Below are positions 1 to 8,262 of a DNA stretch of 64,000 bases, one piece after another. The notes beneath the pieces are model-generated. The model ran no database searches. It was not told the DNA's origin and worked only from the letters and a program-made list of their open reading frames with translations. Position 1 is the first letter of the stretch; the number at the start of each line of letters is the position of its first letter. The position numbers and the translations under genes are program-made. Origin of the DNA: Streptomyces sp. PTY087I2. GTDB lineage: Bacteria > Actinomycetota > Actinomycetes > Streptomycetales > Streptomycetaceae. The stretch covers positions 186,001-250,000 of the forward strand of contig NZ_LZRD01000002.1 of the NCBI RefSeq assembly GCF_001687325.1. Reading direction: 5' to 3'.

Positions 1-2
1 GG

Positions 3-2063
3 ATGCCGGAACCGCCCCCCGACGTCCCGCCGAGCCAAGGCCCTCCGCCCAGCCGGGTGTTCGTCAACCGGACGAAGGAACTCGCCGGTCTGCGGGACGC
101 CGCCGTGGCCCTGGCCGGTGAACCGGAGCCGGGGATGCTGCTCGTGGCCGGTGTCGGCGGGGTCGGCAAGACGGCCCTCGTCGCCCAGAGCGTACGGCGG
201 GAGCTGAAGGAACTCTTCCCGCAGGGGCAGCTCTACGTCGACCTGGAGGATCTGCGGCGGGACGGTGTCGTCGATCTCGCCGCGGTACTCGGCCGGTTCC
301 TGCGCGCCCTCGGGGTCAGCAAGGACTATGTGCCCGCCGGACTCGCCGAATGCACGGCGCTCTTCCGCAGCGTCGCCGCCGGGAAGCGGCTCCTCGTGAT
401 GGTGGACAACGCCCAGCACGCCCCGGAGGCCCGGGCGCTCGTGCCGCCGCAGGGGCTGCTCGTGGTGATCGCCCGCCGGGCCCTGCCGTCGCTGCTGATG
501 GACGGGGCCGTGCTGATCGGCGTCGACCCGCTCGACGAGGCGGCGGGGACGGAGCTCGTACGCCGCTGGCACGCGGACGCCGACGAGGAGACCGCCGCCG
601 ATGTCGTACGGCTGTGCGCCGGGCACCCCCTGGCGCTGCGGGCCGCCGTGGAGTGGCTGGCGGCGCGGCCGCATCTGACCCTCGACGACGTGGTACGTGA
701 TCTGACGGCAGCGGGGCGGTCCGGAGCGGGCGCCGACGGCGTACGGGAGGAGAGGGTGGCGGTCATGGGTGCGAGCGAGGGATCTCAGGAGGGCGGGGGC
801 GGCGTGGGCGAGGCGGTCGACGCGGTGCTGGACTCGGTGGTCGCCGAGGTGTCCGAGCACACCCGCAAAGTCTACGACCTGCTCGGGATCCTGCCCGGCA
901 CGACGGCCACCACGGATCTGCTGCGGGCCACCGGCGCCGTCCGGGTCGACGAGGCGCTCGGCGAGCTCGTCTCGTCCCGGCTCGCGGTCCTGGTGGAGTC
1001 GCCGGACCGGCCCCGGCGCTGCCGGCTGCACGACGTGGCGCGGTCCCATGCCCGGCTGCGCGCACGGGCGTTGCCCGAGGACGGGCGGCGGTCCGTCCTG
1101 CGGCTCGCCGTGGACTTCTACCGGGACGCGGCCGCGCACGCGGACGCCCTGGTGTTCGGCGACCGCTTCAGGATCCAACCCCCGCCGGTCCGGACCCTGG
1201 CCCAACTCTCCCTGAAAGAACCGCTCTTCGTGGGACGGTCCGACGCGCTGGACTGGCTGGACGCCGAACGCGTCAACCTGGAGTACGTCGTTCGCACGGC
1301 GGCGGAGCACGAGTGGTACGAGGACGTGTGGCGGCTGTGCGAGTCGCTGTGGGCGCTCTACCACAGCCGTAAACACCTCGCCGACTGCGTCGCGACCGGC
1401 CGCCTCGGCATCGAGGCGGCCCAGCACGGGGCCCGCCCCGACGTGGAGATCCGGATGCGGAACCAGGTGGCCCGCGCCGCGTACGAACTGGGCGACCTCG
1501 ACCACGCGGACGCCGAACTGACCGCCGCCACCGACCTGCTCGGCCTGGCCGCCGACCCCCGGCTGAGCGGTGTGGTGTGGGAGACCCGCGGGCTCATCGC
1601 CCTGGCCCGCCAACAGCCCGGCGAGGCACGGGAGTTGTTCGAACGGGCGCTGGGGGCCAACCGCGCGGTGCCGGACCCGCACGGCGTCGCCGTACAGAGC
1701 TACAACGTCGCGCAGGCGCTGGTCGCCGACGGACGGTGGACCGCCGCCCTCGACGTACTGGACACGGCGGCCGACGTGGCCCGGGCCGCCGGCGACGACC
1801 CCATGCTGCCCCGGATCGACCTGGTACGGGCCCGCGCCCTCGCCGGACTCGGCGAGCTGGACCGGGCGGTGGCCTCGGCGGTCGCGGCGGCCGACGGCGC
1901 GGCGGAGCTCAAGCTGCCGGCCAAGTTCGACCAGGCGCTCGCGCTGCTCGCCTCGCTGGCCGAGCGGGCCGAGGAAGAACCCCTGCGGGCCGCGTACGAG
2001 GAGAAGCTGCGGGCGTTGCGGCAGTCGATGGGGCTGAAGCCGCCGACGGCCGGCACGGACTGA
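3..2063 (+). CDS. NB-ARC ATPase with C-terminal TPR-like repeats
   Basis: A STAND-type signalling ATPase of about 686 residues. An NB-ARC module follows a short proline-rich lead: P-loop GVGGVGKTA at residues 50-58, Walker B LLVMVDNA around 130-137, and the GHPLAL motif typical of AP-ATPases at 207-212. The region after about residue 430 is helical and repetitive, reading as TPR-like repeats (alternating A/L-rich helices, ending near 670). No DNA-binding or SARP domain is visible at the N-terminus, so it resembles the ATPase-TPR half of AfsR-type proteins. The ATG lies two bases into the window, so a longer upstream reading frame or an upstream effector domain cannot be excluded. Such ATPases act as ligand-sensing switches; the ligand is unknown. 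The next gene follows after 61 bases on the same strand. Confidence 0.75.
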   Translation: MPEPPPDVPPSQGPPPSRVFVNRTKELAGLRDAAVALAGEPEPGMLLVAGVGGVGKTALVAQSVRRELKELFPQGQLYVDLEDLRRDGVVDLAAVLGRFLRALGVSKDYVPAGLAECTALFRSVAAGKRLLVMVDNAQHAPEARALVPPQGLLVVIARRALPSLLMDGAVLIGVDPLDEAAGTELVRRWHADADEETAADVVRLCAGHPLALRAAVEWLAARPHLTLDDVVRDLTAAGRSGAGADGVREERVAVMGASEGSQEGGGGVGEAVDAVLDSVVAEVSEHTRKVYDLLGILPGTTATTDLLRATGAVRVDEALGELVSSRLAVLVESPDRPRRCRLHDVARSHARLRARALPEDGRRSVLRLAVDFYRDAAAHADALVFGDRFRIQPPPVRTLAQLSLKEPLFVGRSDALDWLDAERVNLEYVVRTAAEHEWYEDVWRLCESLWALYHSRKHLADCVATGRLGIEAAQHGARPDVEIRMRNQVARAAYELGDLDHADAELTAATDLLGLAADPRLSGVVWETRGLIALARQQPGEARELFERALGANRAVPDPHGVAVQSYNVAQALVADGRWTAALDVLDTAADVARAAGDDPMLPRIDLVRARALAGLGELDRAVASAVAAADGAAELKLPAKFDQALALLASLAERAEEEPLRAAYEEKLRALRQSMGLKPPTAGTD

Positions 2064-2124
2064 GACCCTGCCCGCCCGCCTCTCCGATCTTCCTCCTCCT
2101 GTTCCCCATTCTCTATCCGGAGCC

Positions 2125-3864
2125 ATGTTGTCCTCGGTGTCATCACTGCTGAGCCGCCCGTCCGGCTGGTTCCGTCGTTCCGGCCGGACGGCCCCGTCCC
2201 GCTGGAACACGCTGGACGCGCCGAAGGCCGAGGTGCTCGGAGTGGCCCGGACGCTCACGTCCGCCACCCGGGTGGTGGACGTGATGCATCTGCTGCGGCC
2301 CGAGGACGGCATCGAGAAGTACTACACGGTCAATCCCGGATCGGCGTTCGCCGACGGCCTCGACTCCTATCTGTCCGGCCTCGGGATCCACGTGCTGAGC
2401 TGGGAGGAGGCGACCCGGCGCCCCTTCGATCTGGCCGTGAGCTGTTCGGTGCATCCGACGATGCGCCGGCTCGACGCCCCGCTGATGGTGCTGCCGCACG
2501 GCGCCGGGTACAACCGCCTGGTCACCGAGTCGACGGGCGACGCCCTCGCCCCTGCCGGGCTGTCGCGGCGGGAGCTGATGTGGCGGGGCAAGGTCGTCCC
2601 GCAGGCGATCGGCGTCTCCCACCAGGGGCAGATCGACCGGCTCACCGAGATCTGCCCCGAGGCGGCCCCGTACGCCCTGGCCGTCGGCGACTGGTGCTTC
2701 CAGCGCATCACCGCGAGCATGTCCCACCGGGACCGGTACCGCTCGCGGCTCGGCGCGGTCGACGGGCGGCGGCTGGTCGTCGTCCACTCCACCTGGAGCG
2801 AGCACTCCCTGCTCGGGCGCCATCCGGAGCTGCCGCTGCGGCTGGTCACCTCGCTCCCGGCCGACGAGTTCGCGGTCGCGGCCGTCTTCCACCCCAACGT
2901 GTGGGCCCGGCACACCCGGGCCGGGGTGCTGGAGCGGCTCGGGGCCGCGATGGACGCCGGGCTCATGATCATTCCGCCGCAGGAGGGCTGGCGGGCCGCG
3001 GTGGTGGCCAGCGACTGGGTCGTCGGCGACCACGGCAGTACGTCGTTCTACTCGGCCGCCGCCGACCGGGTCACGATGCTCGCGGCCACCGGCCTCGACG
3101 AGCTGGACCCGCTCTCTCCCGCCGCCGCGTTCGCCCGGGGCGCGCCGCGCCTGGACCCCGAAGGGGACCTCCTCGCGCAGCTGCTGGACGCGGCGCGCCG
3201 GCACGACCCGGCGGCGCTGCGGCCGGTCGTCGACGGGCAGCTCGCGTCGGTCGACACCTCCGGCGAGGTGACGCGGGCCCGGATGTACGCGTTCCTCGCC
3301 GGGCGCGGGGTCCGGGTGCCGCCGGAGGCGCCGCGCCCCCTTCCCGTACCGGCGCCCGAACCGATGCGACGGGCGCAGGTCACGGCGTACGACGTGACGG
3401 GGACCCACGACGCGTGGGGCACCGTCGAGATCCGGCGACGGCCGCTCGTCGCGGGGCACCACACCGAGGCCATCGGCTTCTACGCCGTCACCACCGAGGA
3501 GAACCACCCCCACTGGCCCGACGCCGCCGAGGTGCTGGCCCGTACGGTCGCGGACGCGGAGGTGGCCGCGCTCGACTGGATCGCGGACGCGGCCCTGCGC
3601 CACGAGAACCTCAACGTCCTGGTCGCCCGGCTGGACGAGACCCGCTGCCTCGTCCAGCTGCGCGGCGGAAGGCAGTTGGAGGCACGCACCGAACGCGCCT
3701 GGGGCGCCCGGCGGCCCGCACTCGACCCCGTACTTCTGGGGTCGGCCGTGAACCTGTGGCTGACCGACCTGGAGCGGTCGAAGGACCTGACGGACGGACT
3801 GACACTCCGGACCGGGGAGTGGAGCGTCCAGGTGGCCTTCACCCCGCCGACGCCGACCCTGTGA
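2125..3864 (+). CDS. GT-B-like protein, CDP-glycerol glycerophosphotransferase-like (uncertain)
   Basis: A protein of 579 residues without signal peptide or membrane segments. Short motifs recall GT-B transferases of the CDP-glycerol glycerophosphotransferase kind: LPHGAGYN near residue 117-124, VVVHSTWSEHSLLG near 218-231, an FHPN segment near 255, and VVGDHGSTSFY near 298-308, where the family has its nucleotide-binding (S)D..S(S) loop. After a proline-rich linker near residue 400, a separate alpha/beta domain of about 170 residues ends the protein. It sits 61 bases behind the NB-ARC gene and is probably cotranscribed with it, so it may be the effector or partner of that switch protein. The ATG has only a weakly placed GGAG before it, so the start is uncertain. 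The family call is a motif-level inference. Confidence 0.55.
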   Translation: MLSSVSSLLSRPSGWFRRSGRTAPSRWNTLDAPKAEVLGVARTLTSATRVVDVMHLLRPEDGIEKYYTVNPGSAFADGLDSYLSGLGIHVLSWEEATRRPFDLAVSCSVHPTMRRLDAPLMVLPHGAGYNRLVTESTGDALAPAGLSRRELMWRGKVVPQAIGVSHQGQIDRLTEICPEAAPYALAVGDWCFQRITASMSHRDRYRSRLGAVDGRRLVVVHSTWSEHSLLGRHPELPLRLVTSLPADEFAVAAVFHPNVWARHTRAGVLERLGAAMDAGLMIIPPQEGWRAAVVASDWVVGDHGSTSFYSAAADRVTMLAATGLDELDPLSPAAAFARGAPRLDPEGDLLAQLLDAARRHDPAALRPVVDGQLASVDTSGEVTRARMYAFLAGRGVRVPPEAPRPLPVPAPEPMRRAQVTAYDVTGTHDAWGTVEIRRRPLVAGHHTEAIGFYAVTTEENHPHWPDAAEVLARTVADAEVAALDWIADAALRHENLNVLVARLDETRCLVQLRGGRQLEARTERAWGARRPALDPVLLGSAVNLWLTDLERSKDLTDGLTLRTGEWSVQVAFTPPTPTL

Positions 3865-3973
3865 TCAAAGATGAGCGAAACAGGGCCCAAGGGTTCACGG
3901 AACCTCCTTATAGTGGTGCCGCGTTGATCGTATGGTCACAACGCGCGAAGTCGCCGCCACTGGAGTCCGTACG

Positions 3974-5275
3974 ATGACGAACCCCCCGTCCGCCACGCCC
4001 GCGTCCCCGACCGGTACCGGCGGAGGCTGCCCCATGGGCGCCGCCACGGGTGCCGTCGCGCTCGGAGGGCCCGGCTTCGACACCGAACCCCAGGAGCTCT
4101 ACCGCTCCATGCGGCGCGAGCACGGTCCCGTCGTCCCGGTCGAGCTGCCCGGCGGCGTTCCCGTCTGGCTGGTGATCGGCTACCGGGAACTCCACCAGGT
4201 CACCACCGACGGGGAGTTGTTCCCCCGGGACGTCTCCCTGTGGAACCAGTGGGGCAACATCCCCGCCGACTGGCCGCTGCTGCCCATGGTGGGCACGCCG
4301 ATGCCGTCCATCTACTTCACCGCCGGGGCCGAGCACCGCCGCCATGTCGACATGGTCGTCCCCGCCCTCGAAGGAGCCGACCCCTTCGAAATCCGTCAGC
4401 ACTGCGAGCAGTTGGCCGACCGGCTCATCGACGCCGTGTGCAGCCGGGGAACCGCCGACCTCGTCGCCGAGTACGCCGAGCCGCTGCCCGTCCTCGTGCT
4501 CGCCCGGCTCGTCGGCTTCCCCGACGACGAGGGCGCCGACATCGCGCGGGTGCTCAAGGACCTCGCCGACGGCGGGCCCGGCGCGCAGAAGGCGCACCTG
4601 CGCTTCGGCGAGCACATGCAGCGGCTCGTCGCGGACAGGCGGGCCCGGCCCGGCGACGACGTGACCTCGCGGATGCTGGCCCACCCCGGGCCGTTCACCG
4701 ACGAGGAGTACGCCCTCGACCTGATGGCCATCACGGCCGCCGGGCACCTGACCACCGCCGACTGGATCAGCAACTCCACCCGGCTGATGCTTACCGAGGA
4801 CCAGTTCGCCGACGCGCTGTCCGGCGGTCGGCACAGTGTCGCCGAGGCCATGAACGAGGTGCTCTGGGAGGACGGCCCCACCCAGATCCTGGCCGGCCGC
4901 TGGGCCGCGCGTGACGCCCGGCTCGGCGGCCGGAACATCGCCCGCGGCGACATGCTGCTGCTCGGCCTCGGCGCCGCCAACGCCGACCCCCACATCCGGC
5001 AGCAGGTCACCGCCTCCGCCGTCCGCTCCGGGCAGGGCGGCAACAGCGCCCATCTGGCGTTCAGCCACGGCGAGTACCGCTGCCCCTTCCCCGCCCAGGA
5101 GATCGCCGAGATCATCGCCCGTACCGGCATCGAAGTGCTGCTGGACCGGCTGCCCGATCTCGAACTGGCCGTCCCCGCCGCCGACCTGGTCCGCCGGCCG
5201 TCCGCGTTCCTGCGCGGCACGACCGCGCTGCCCGTCCGCTTCACCCCCGTACGCACGACAGGAGACGCGTTGTGA
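3974..5275 (+). CDS. cytochrome P450, CYP157-like, altered ExxR and I-helix
   Basis: A heme-thiolate monooxygenase fold of 433 residues. The heme loop reads FSHGEYRCPFP with the ligand Cys370, and Pro-Phe follows where Pro-Gly is usual. The K-helix ExxR motif is absent: the segment is NEVLW, with Glu295 kept but Trp298 in place of Arg. The I-helix reads AAGHLTT, where Leu replaces the usual acidic residue of AG.(D/E)T. Loss of ExxR is the known hallmark of the Streptomyces CYP157 family, which is typically paired with a CYP154 gene, exactly as here. The start at 3974 was preferred over an ATG 42 bases upstream because TGGAG lies eight bases before it. The stop overlaps the next start (GTGA). 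Substrate is unknown; poor classical monooxygenase activity would not surprise. Confidence 0.85.
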   Translation: MTNPPSATPASPTGTGGGCPMGAATGAVALGGPGFDTEPQELYRSMRREHGPVVPVELPGGVPVWLVIGYRELHQVTTDGELFPRDVSLWNQWGNIPADWPLLPMVGTPMPSIYFTAGAEHRRHVDMVVPALEGADPFEIRQHCEQLADRLIDAVCSRGTADLVAEYAEPLPVLVLARLVGFPDDEGADIARVLKDLADGGPGAQKAHLRFGEHMQRLVADRRARPGDDVTSRMLAHPGPFTDEEYALDLMAITAAGHLTTADWISNSTRLMLTEDQFADALSGGRHSVAEAMNEVLWEDGPTQILAGRWAARDARLGGRNIARGDMLLLGLGAANADPHIRQQVTASAVRSGQGGNSAHLAFSHGEYRCPFPAQEIAEIIARTGIEVLLDRLPDLELAVPAADLVRRPSAFLRGTTALPVRFTPVRTTGDAL

Positions 5276-6525
5276 ACTGCCCGCACGCCGAAGCCGCTCA
5301 AGCCGGCCGGAACGCCGGGGTCATCACCATCGACCCCATGGTCCAGGACCTGGACGGTGAGACCGTACGGCTGCGCGACGCCGGGGTCCTCGCCCGGATC
5401 GACCTGCTCGGCGTCCCGGCCTGGACGGTCACTCGGCACGCCGAGGCGCGCCAACTCCTCGTCGATCCGCGGCTGGTGAAGGACATCGACGCCTGGGGCC
5501 TGTGGCAGAGCGGAGTGGTGACACGTGCATGGCCGCTGATCGGCATGATCGACGCCGGTCGCTCCATGTTCACCGTCGACGGCTCCGAGCACCGGCGGCT
5601 GCGCACCAAGACCTCGCAGGCGCTGACCCCCCGCCGACTGGAGGCGATCCGCCCGGACATCGAGAAGTTCACCGACGAACTGCTGGACGCCCTCGACGCG
5701 GCACAGGGCGAGGACGGGGTCGTCGACCTGAAGGCGGTGTTCGCCCAGCCGCTGCCGATGAAGGTCGTCGGCATGCTGATGGGCGTCGACGAGTCCCAGC
5801 ACGCCATGCTCACCCGGCAGTACAAGGCGTTCTTCTCCATGCTCACCCCGCAGGACGAACGCCTCGCCCTGCTCGCGGAGTTGGACGTCTTCTACACCGA
5901 CCTCGTACGGGAGAAGACCGCCCGGCCCACGGACGACCTCACCAGCGCGCTGATCCTGGCCGAGGAGGGCGGCGAACCGCTCACCGAGGAGGAGGTGGTG
6001 GGCAACCTCAAGGCCATGGTCGCCGCCGGGCACGAGACCACCATCGGACTCGTCCTCAACGCCGTCCGCGCCCTCCTCTCCCACCCCGACCAGCTGCGCC
6101 AGGTGCTCGACGGGGAGATCGGCTGGGACGCGGTGATCGAGGAGACACTGCGCTGGGACACCCCCACCACCCATCTGCTCATGCGGTTCGCCACCGAGGA
6201 CATAGCCGTCGGCGACGAGGTGATCCGCAAGGGCGAGGGAGTCGTCATCTCCTACCGGGCCATCGGCCGGGACTTCGAGCAGCACGGCCCCGACGCCGAC
6301 GCCTTCGACATCACCCGGCCCACCCGCAACCGCCACATGACCTTCGGCCACGGCCCGCACATCTGTCCCGGCGCGGCCCTCTCGCGCGTCGAGGCGGGCA
6401 TCGCGCTGCCCGCCCTGTTCGGCCGCTTCCCCGGACTCCGCCTCGCCGTCCCGGACGAGGAGATCACCAAACTTCCGGTGATGACGCAGAACGACATGGC
6501 CGCCTTCCCGGTTCTCCTGGGCTGA
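5272..6525 (+). CDS. cytochrome P450, CYP154-like
   Basis: A canonical class I bacterial P450 of 417 residues. The I-helix has AGHETT, the K-helix has a complete ExxR (ETLR, Glu291 to Arg294), and the heme loop is FGHGPHICPG with Cys365 as iron ligand. A GTG start overlaps the preceding stop and is served by AGGAG about seven bases upstream, so the two P450s are translationally coupled. The CYP157-CYP154 order is characteristic of Streptomyces and usually follows the four cvn genes; here no cvn genes precede it. No ferredoxin or ferredoxin reductase gene is adjacent, so the redox partner must be encoded elsewhere. CYP154 enzymes oxidise diverse small molecules including steroids and macrolides; the substrate here cannot be read from sequence. 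Confidence 0.9.
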   Translation: MNCPHAEAAQAGRNAGVITIDPMVQDLDGETVRLRDAGVLARIDLLGVPAWTVTRHAEARQLLVDPRLVKDIDAWGLWQSGVVTRAWPLIGMIDAGRSMFTVDGSEHRRLRTKTSQALTPRRLEAIRPDIEKFTDELLDALDAAQGEDGVVDLKAVFAQPLPMKVVGMLMGVDESQHAMLTRQYKAFFSMLTPQDERLALLAELDVFYTDLVREKTARPTDDLTSALILAEEGGEPLTEEEVVGNLKAMVAAGHETTIGLVLNAVRALLSHPDQLRQVLDGEIGWDAVIEETLRWDTPTTHLLMRFATEDIAVGDEVIRKGEGVVISYRAIGRDFEQHGPDADAFDITRPTRNRHMTFGHGPHICPGAALSRVEAGIALPALFGRFPGLRLAVPDEEITKLPVMTQNDMAAFPVLLG

Positions 6526-6540
6526 CGGCGGGGTTGGCCG

Positions 6541-6583
6541 GGGGCGGGGGAGAGGCCGTATCGCCCGGCCGTGCCCCCGCCCC
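6541..6583 (+). terminator. GC-rich hairpin after the P450 pair
   Basis: GGGGCGGGGG (6541-6550) pairs with CCCCCGCCCC (6574-6583), with an inner GGCCG/CGGCC stem, 16 bases after the CYP154 stop. No U-tract follows, which is usual for Streptomyces terminators. It separates the P450 pair from the VMAP operon. Confidence 0.6.
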
Positions 6584-6747
6584 GGACGTGGTGCTCCGCT
6601 CGGCCGGCCCCCTCATCCCCGTGCCCGGGCGGGACCCGGAATTCCGGTCGCCGGGGCCGGGCAAGATCCTGGTTGCCGAAGATTCAACCGTGGTAACTTC
6701 GCGTTCAGCCATGTGAGTTGGACCGACTCGGCGGGGGATGGTCGGCG

Positions 6748-8262
6748 ATGAATGCTGTCCCGCACGGGCGCCCGGGACCGGACCTGGCGCAGATCCTGGT
6801 CGACGCGCTGACTCTGCTCGACTGCGTCAAGGACCGGACTCAGCGGATCGAGTTCGTGCACGCCGTGGCCTACCGGCTCGACATCGAACTGACCCACCCG
6901 GACAGCACCCCTCGCACCGACATGATGTACGTGGTCCGCAAGGTGATCCACCGGCCCGACGGCCCCGAGGCCCTGATCTACGCGGTCCGCGCCGTCTCCG
7001 GCAAGGACGACGCCGAGCGGATCGCCGCCGAGGCGGGGATCCGGACCGACAGCGAGCGGCCGGCCCCCTGGCCCGCGCCCCTCTTCGCCGACGACATCGC
7101 CCGCCAGGCGCGCCGGCTGCTCGGCGAGGCCACGGACATCGACGCCGGACGGCTGCGCGCCCTGCTCGCCGAGGAACTGCCCGGGGAGCTGCCCGACCAC
7201 GGGACACCGGCCGAACTCTTCGACCACGCACAGGACATGACCGCCTGCGCCGACGGCCTCCCGGCCGCCGTCGTCCTGGTCGAGGCGGCCGCGGCCCTCT
7301 CGGCCGAGCGCGGCGCACCCCTGCGCGCGTGGTCGGACCGCTGGGCCGCGGGCGACCCCACCGCACCGGACCACGACGCCCGGGCGCCCGTCCCCGGGGC
7401 GGCCGACGCGCTCGCCGGCTGCCGGGAGCGCCTTAAGCGCCCCGCCGCCCCCGACCCGACCGTGCCCCGCTGCCTGGTCGTGATGGTCGACCCGGCGCGG
7501 GACGGCTCACCCGACGTCTTCGTCCGGCACTGGATCAACAAGGTCCCCGGCTACTGGCGGCCGGAACCCGGCACGGTGGAGACCGCCACCCTGGACACCC
7601 TGGCCGGGGCCGTCGAACGCGCCGTCGACCGGGGTGAGACGCTGTGGGCCGACCGCCCCGTGGCCGGCGCGGGCCCCGTACACGTCGAATTCCTTCTGCC
7701 CTTCGATCTGCTCAACCACGACATGGCCCGCCTGGAGCTGGGTACCCGGACCCCGAGGTCGTGGCCGTTAGGGATGCGCTACCGGGTCCATCTGCGCAGC
7801 CTGGACCGGATGCGCGGCGACGCCGGGCAACTGCGCCGCTGGCAGGCCCGCTGGGACCGGCTGCGGACCGCGCCCGCCCCGGCCACCCACCGGTGGCGGG
7901 CGGCGGACCGGGGCGGATTCGAACGCTGGCGGGCGCGGCTCGCGGGCGACGAGTCGCTGACCGCGGTCATCCTCGACGAGCCCGCCGTCCAGGGGCACGG
8001 CCTGGAGGCGCTTCAGGCCGCCGTCGTCGAGGGCGTCGGTCTCGCCGCCTGGGACCGCAGGCCGCGGAGCACGTCACAGTCCAGCGAGCTCCTCACGCTG
8101 CTCCTGGGCCACTCGTACGGACAACTGCCGGAAACGGTGAACAGGTTGAGGGTCGGGGCGGAGATCGATGAGGACGGCCCGCTGTGGCTGGGTCGGCACA
8201 TCGCCTTCTTCTGGGATGATCCTCACCGACTCGTCGACCGCGAGGAGTTGATGTCGGCATGA
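6748..8262 (+). CDS. VMAP protein with N-terminal effector-associated domain (EAD2-like)
   Basis: About 504 residues. Residues 12-90 form a compact helical domain that resembles the C-terminal domain of the caspase-like protein encoded at 15175-16335: both have a PRTD(V/M) stretch followed about ten residues later by RP(E/D)GP and an A-V helix end. In published analyses of bacterial conflict systems such effector-associated domains join effectors to VMAP or NTPase partners. The C-terminal half has the VMAP-C look, with HVEFLLPFDLLN, then W-P-L-G and a YRVHLRSLDR segment. VMAP, MoxR ATPase and vWA proteins form a known ternary module; all three are adjacent here. The ATG at 6748 has GGGGGA about nine bases upstream; a TTG at 6718 is the alternative. 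A TTA codon at 7768-7770 (Leu341) suggests bldA control. The stop overlaps the next ATG. Confidence 0.8.
   Translation: MNAVPHGRPGPDLAQILVDALTLLDCVKDRTQRIEFVHAVAYRLDIELTHPDSTPRTDMMYVVRKVIHRPDGPEALIYAVRAVSGKDDAERIAAEAGIRTDSERPAPWPAPLFADDIARQARRLLGEATDIDAGRLRALLAEELPGELPDHGTPAELFDHAQDMTACADGLPAAVVLVEAAAALSAERGAPLRAWSDRWAAGDPTAPDHDARAPVPGAADALAGCRERLKRPAAPDPTVPRCLVVMVDPARDGSPDVFVRHWINKVPGYWRPEPGTVETATLDTLAGAVERAVDRGETLWADRPVAGAGPVHVEFLLPFDLLNHDMARLELGTRTPRSWPLGMRYRVHLRSLDRMRGDAGQLRRWQARWDRLRTAPAPATHRWRAADRGGFERWRARLAGDESLTAVILDEPAVQGHGLEALQAAVVEGVGLAAWDRRPRSTSQSSELLTLLLGHSYGQLPETVNRLRVGAEIDEDGPLWLGRHIAFFWDDPHRLVDREELMSA

Noticed and set aside
3..2063. Possible AfsR/SARP activator
   Set aside because: No OmpR-type DNA-binding or BTAD domain is visible in the window; only the ATPase and TPR parts are present.
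2143..3603. A 486-residue reverse-strand open frame opposite the GT-like gene
   Set aside because: Repetitive G/R/P composition typical of the antisense frame.
6718..6747. TTG start extending the VMAP protein by ten residues
   Set aside because: The ATG at 6748 has a better-placed Shine-Dalgarno and the extra residues look unstructured; the alternative is not excluded.
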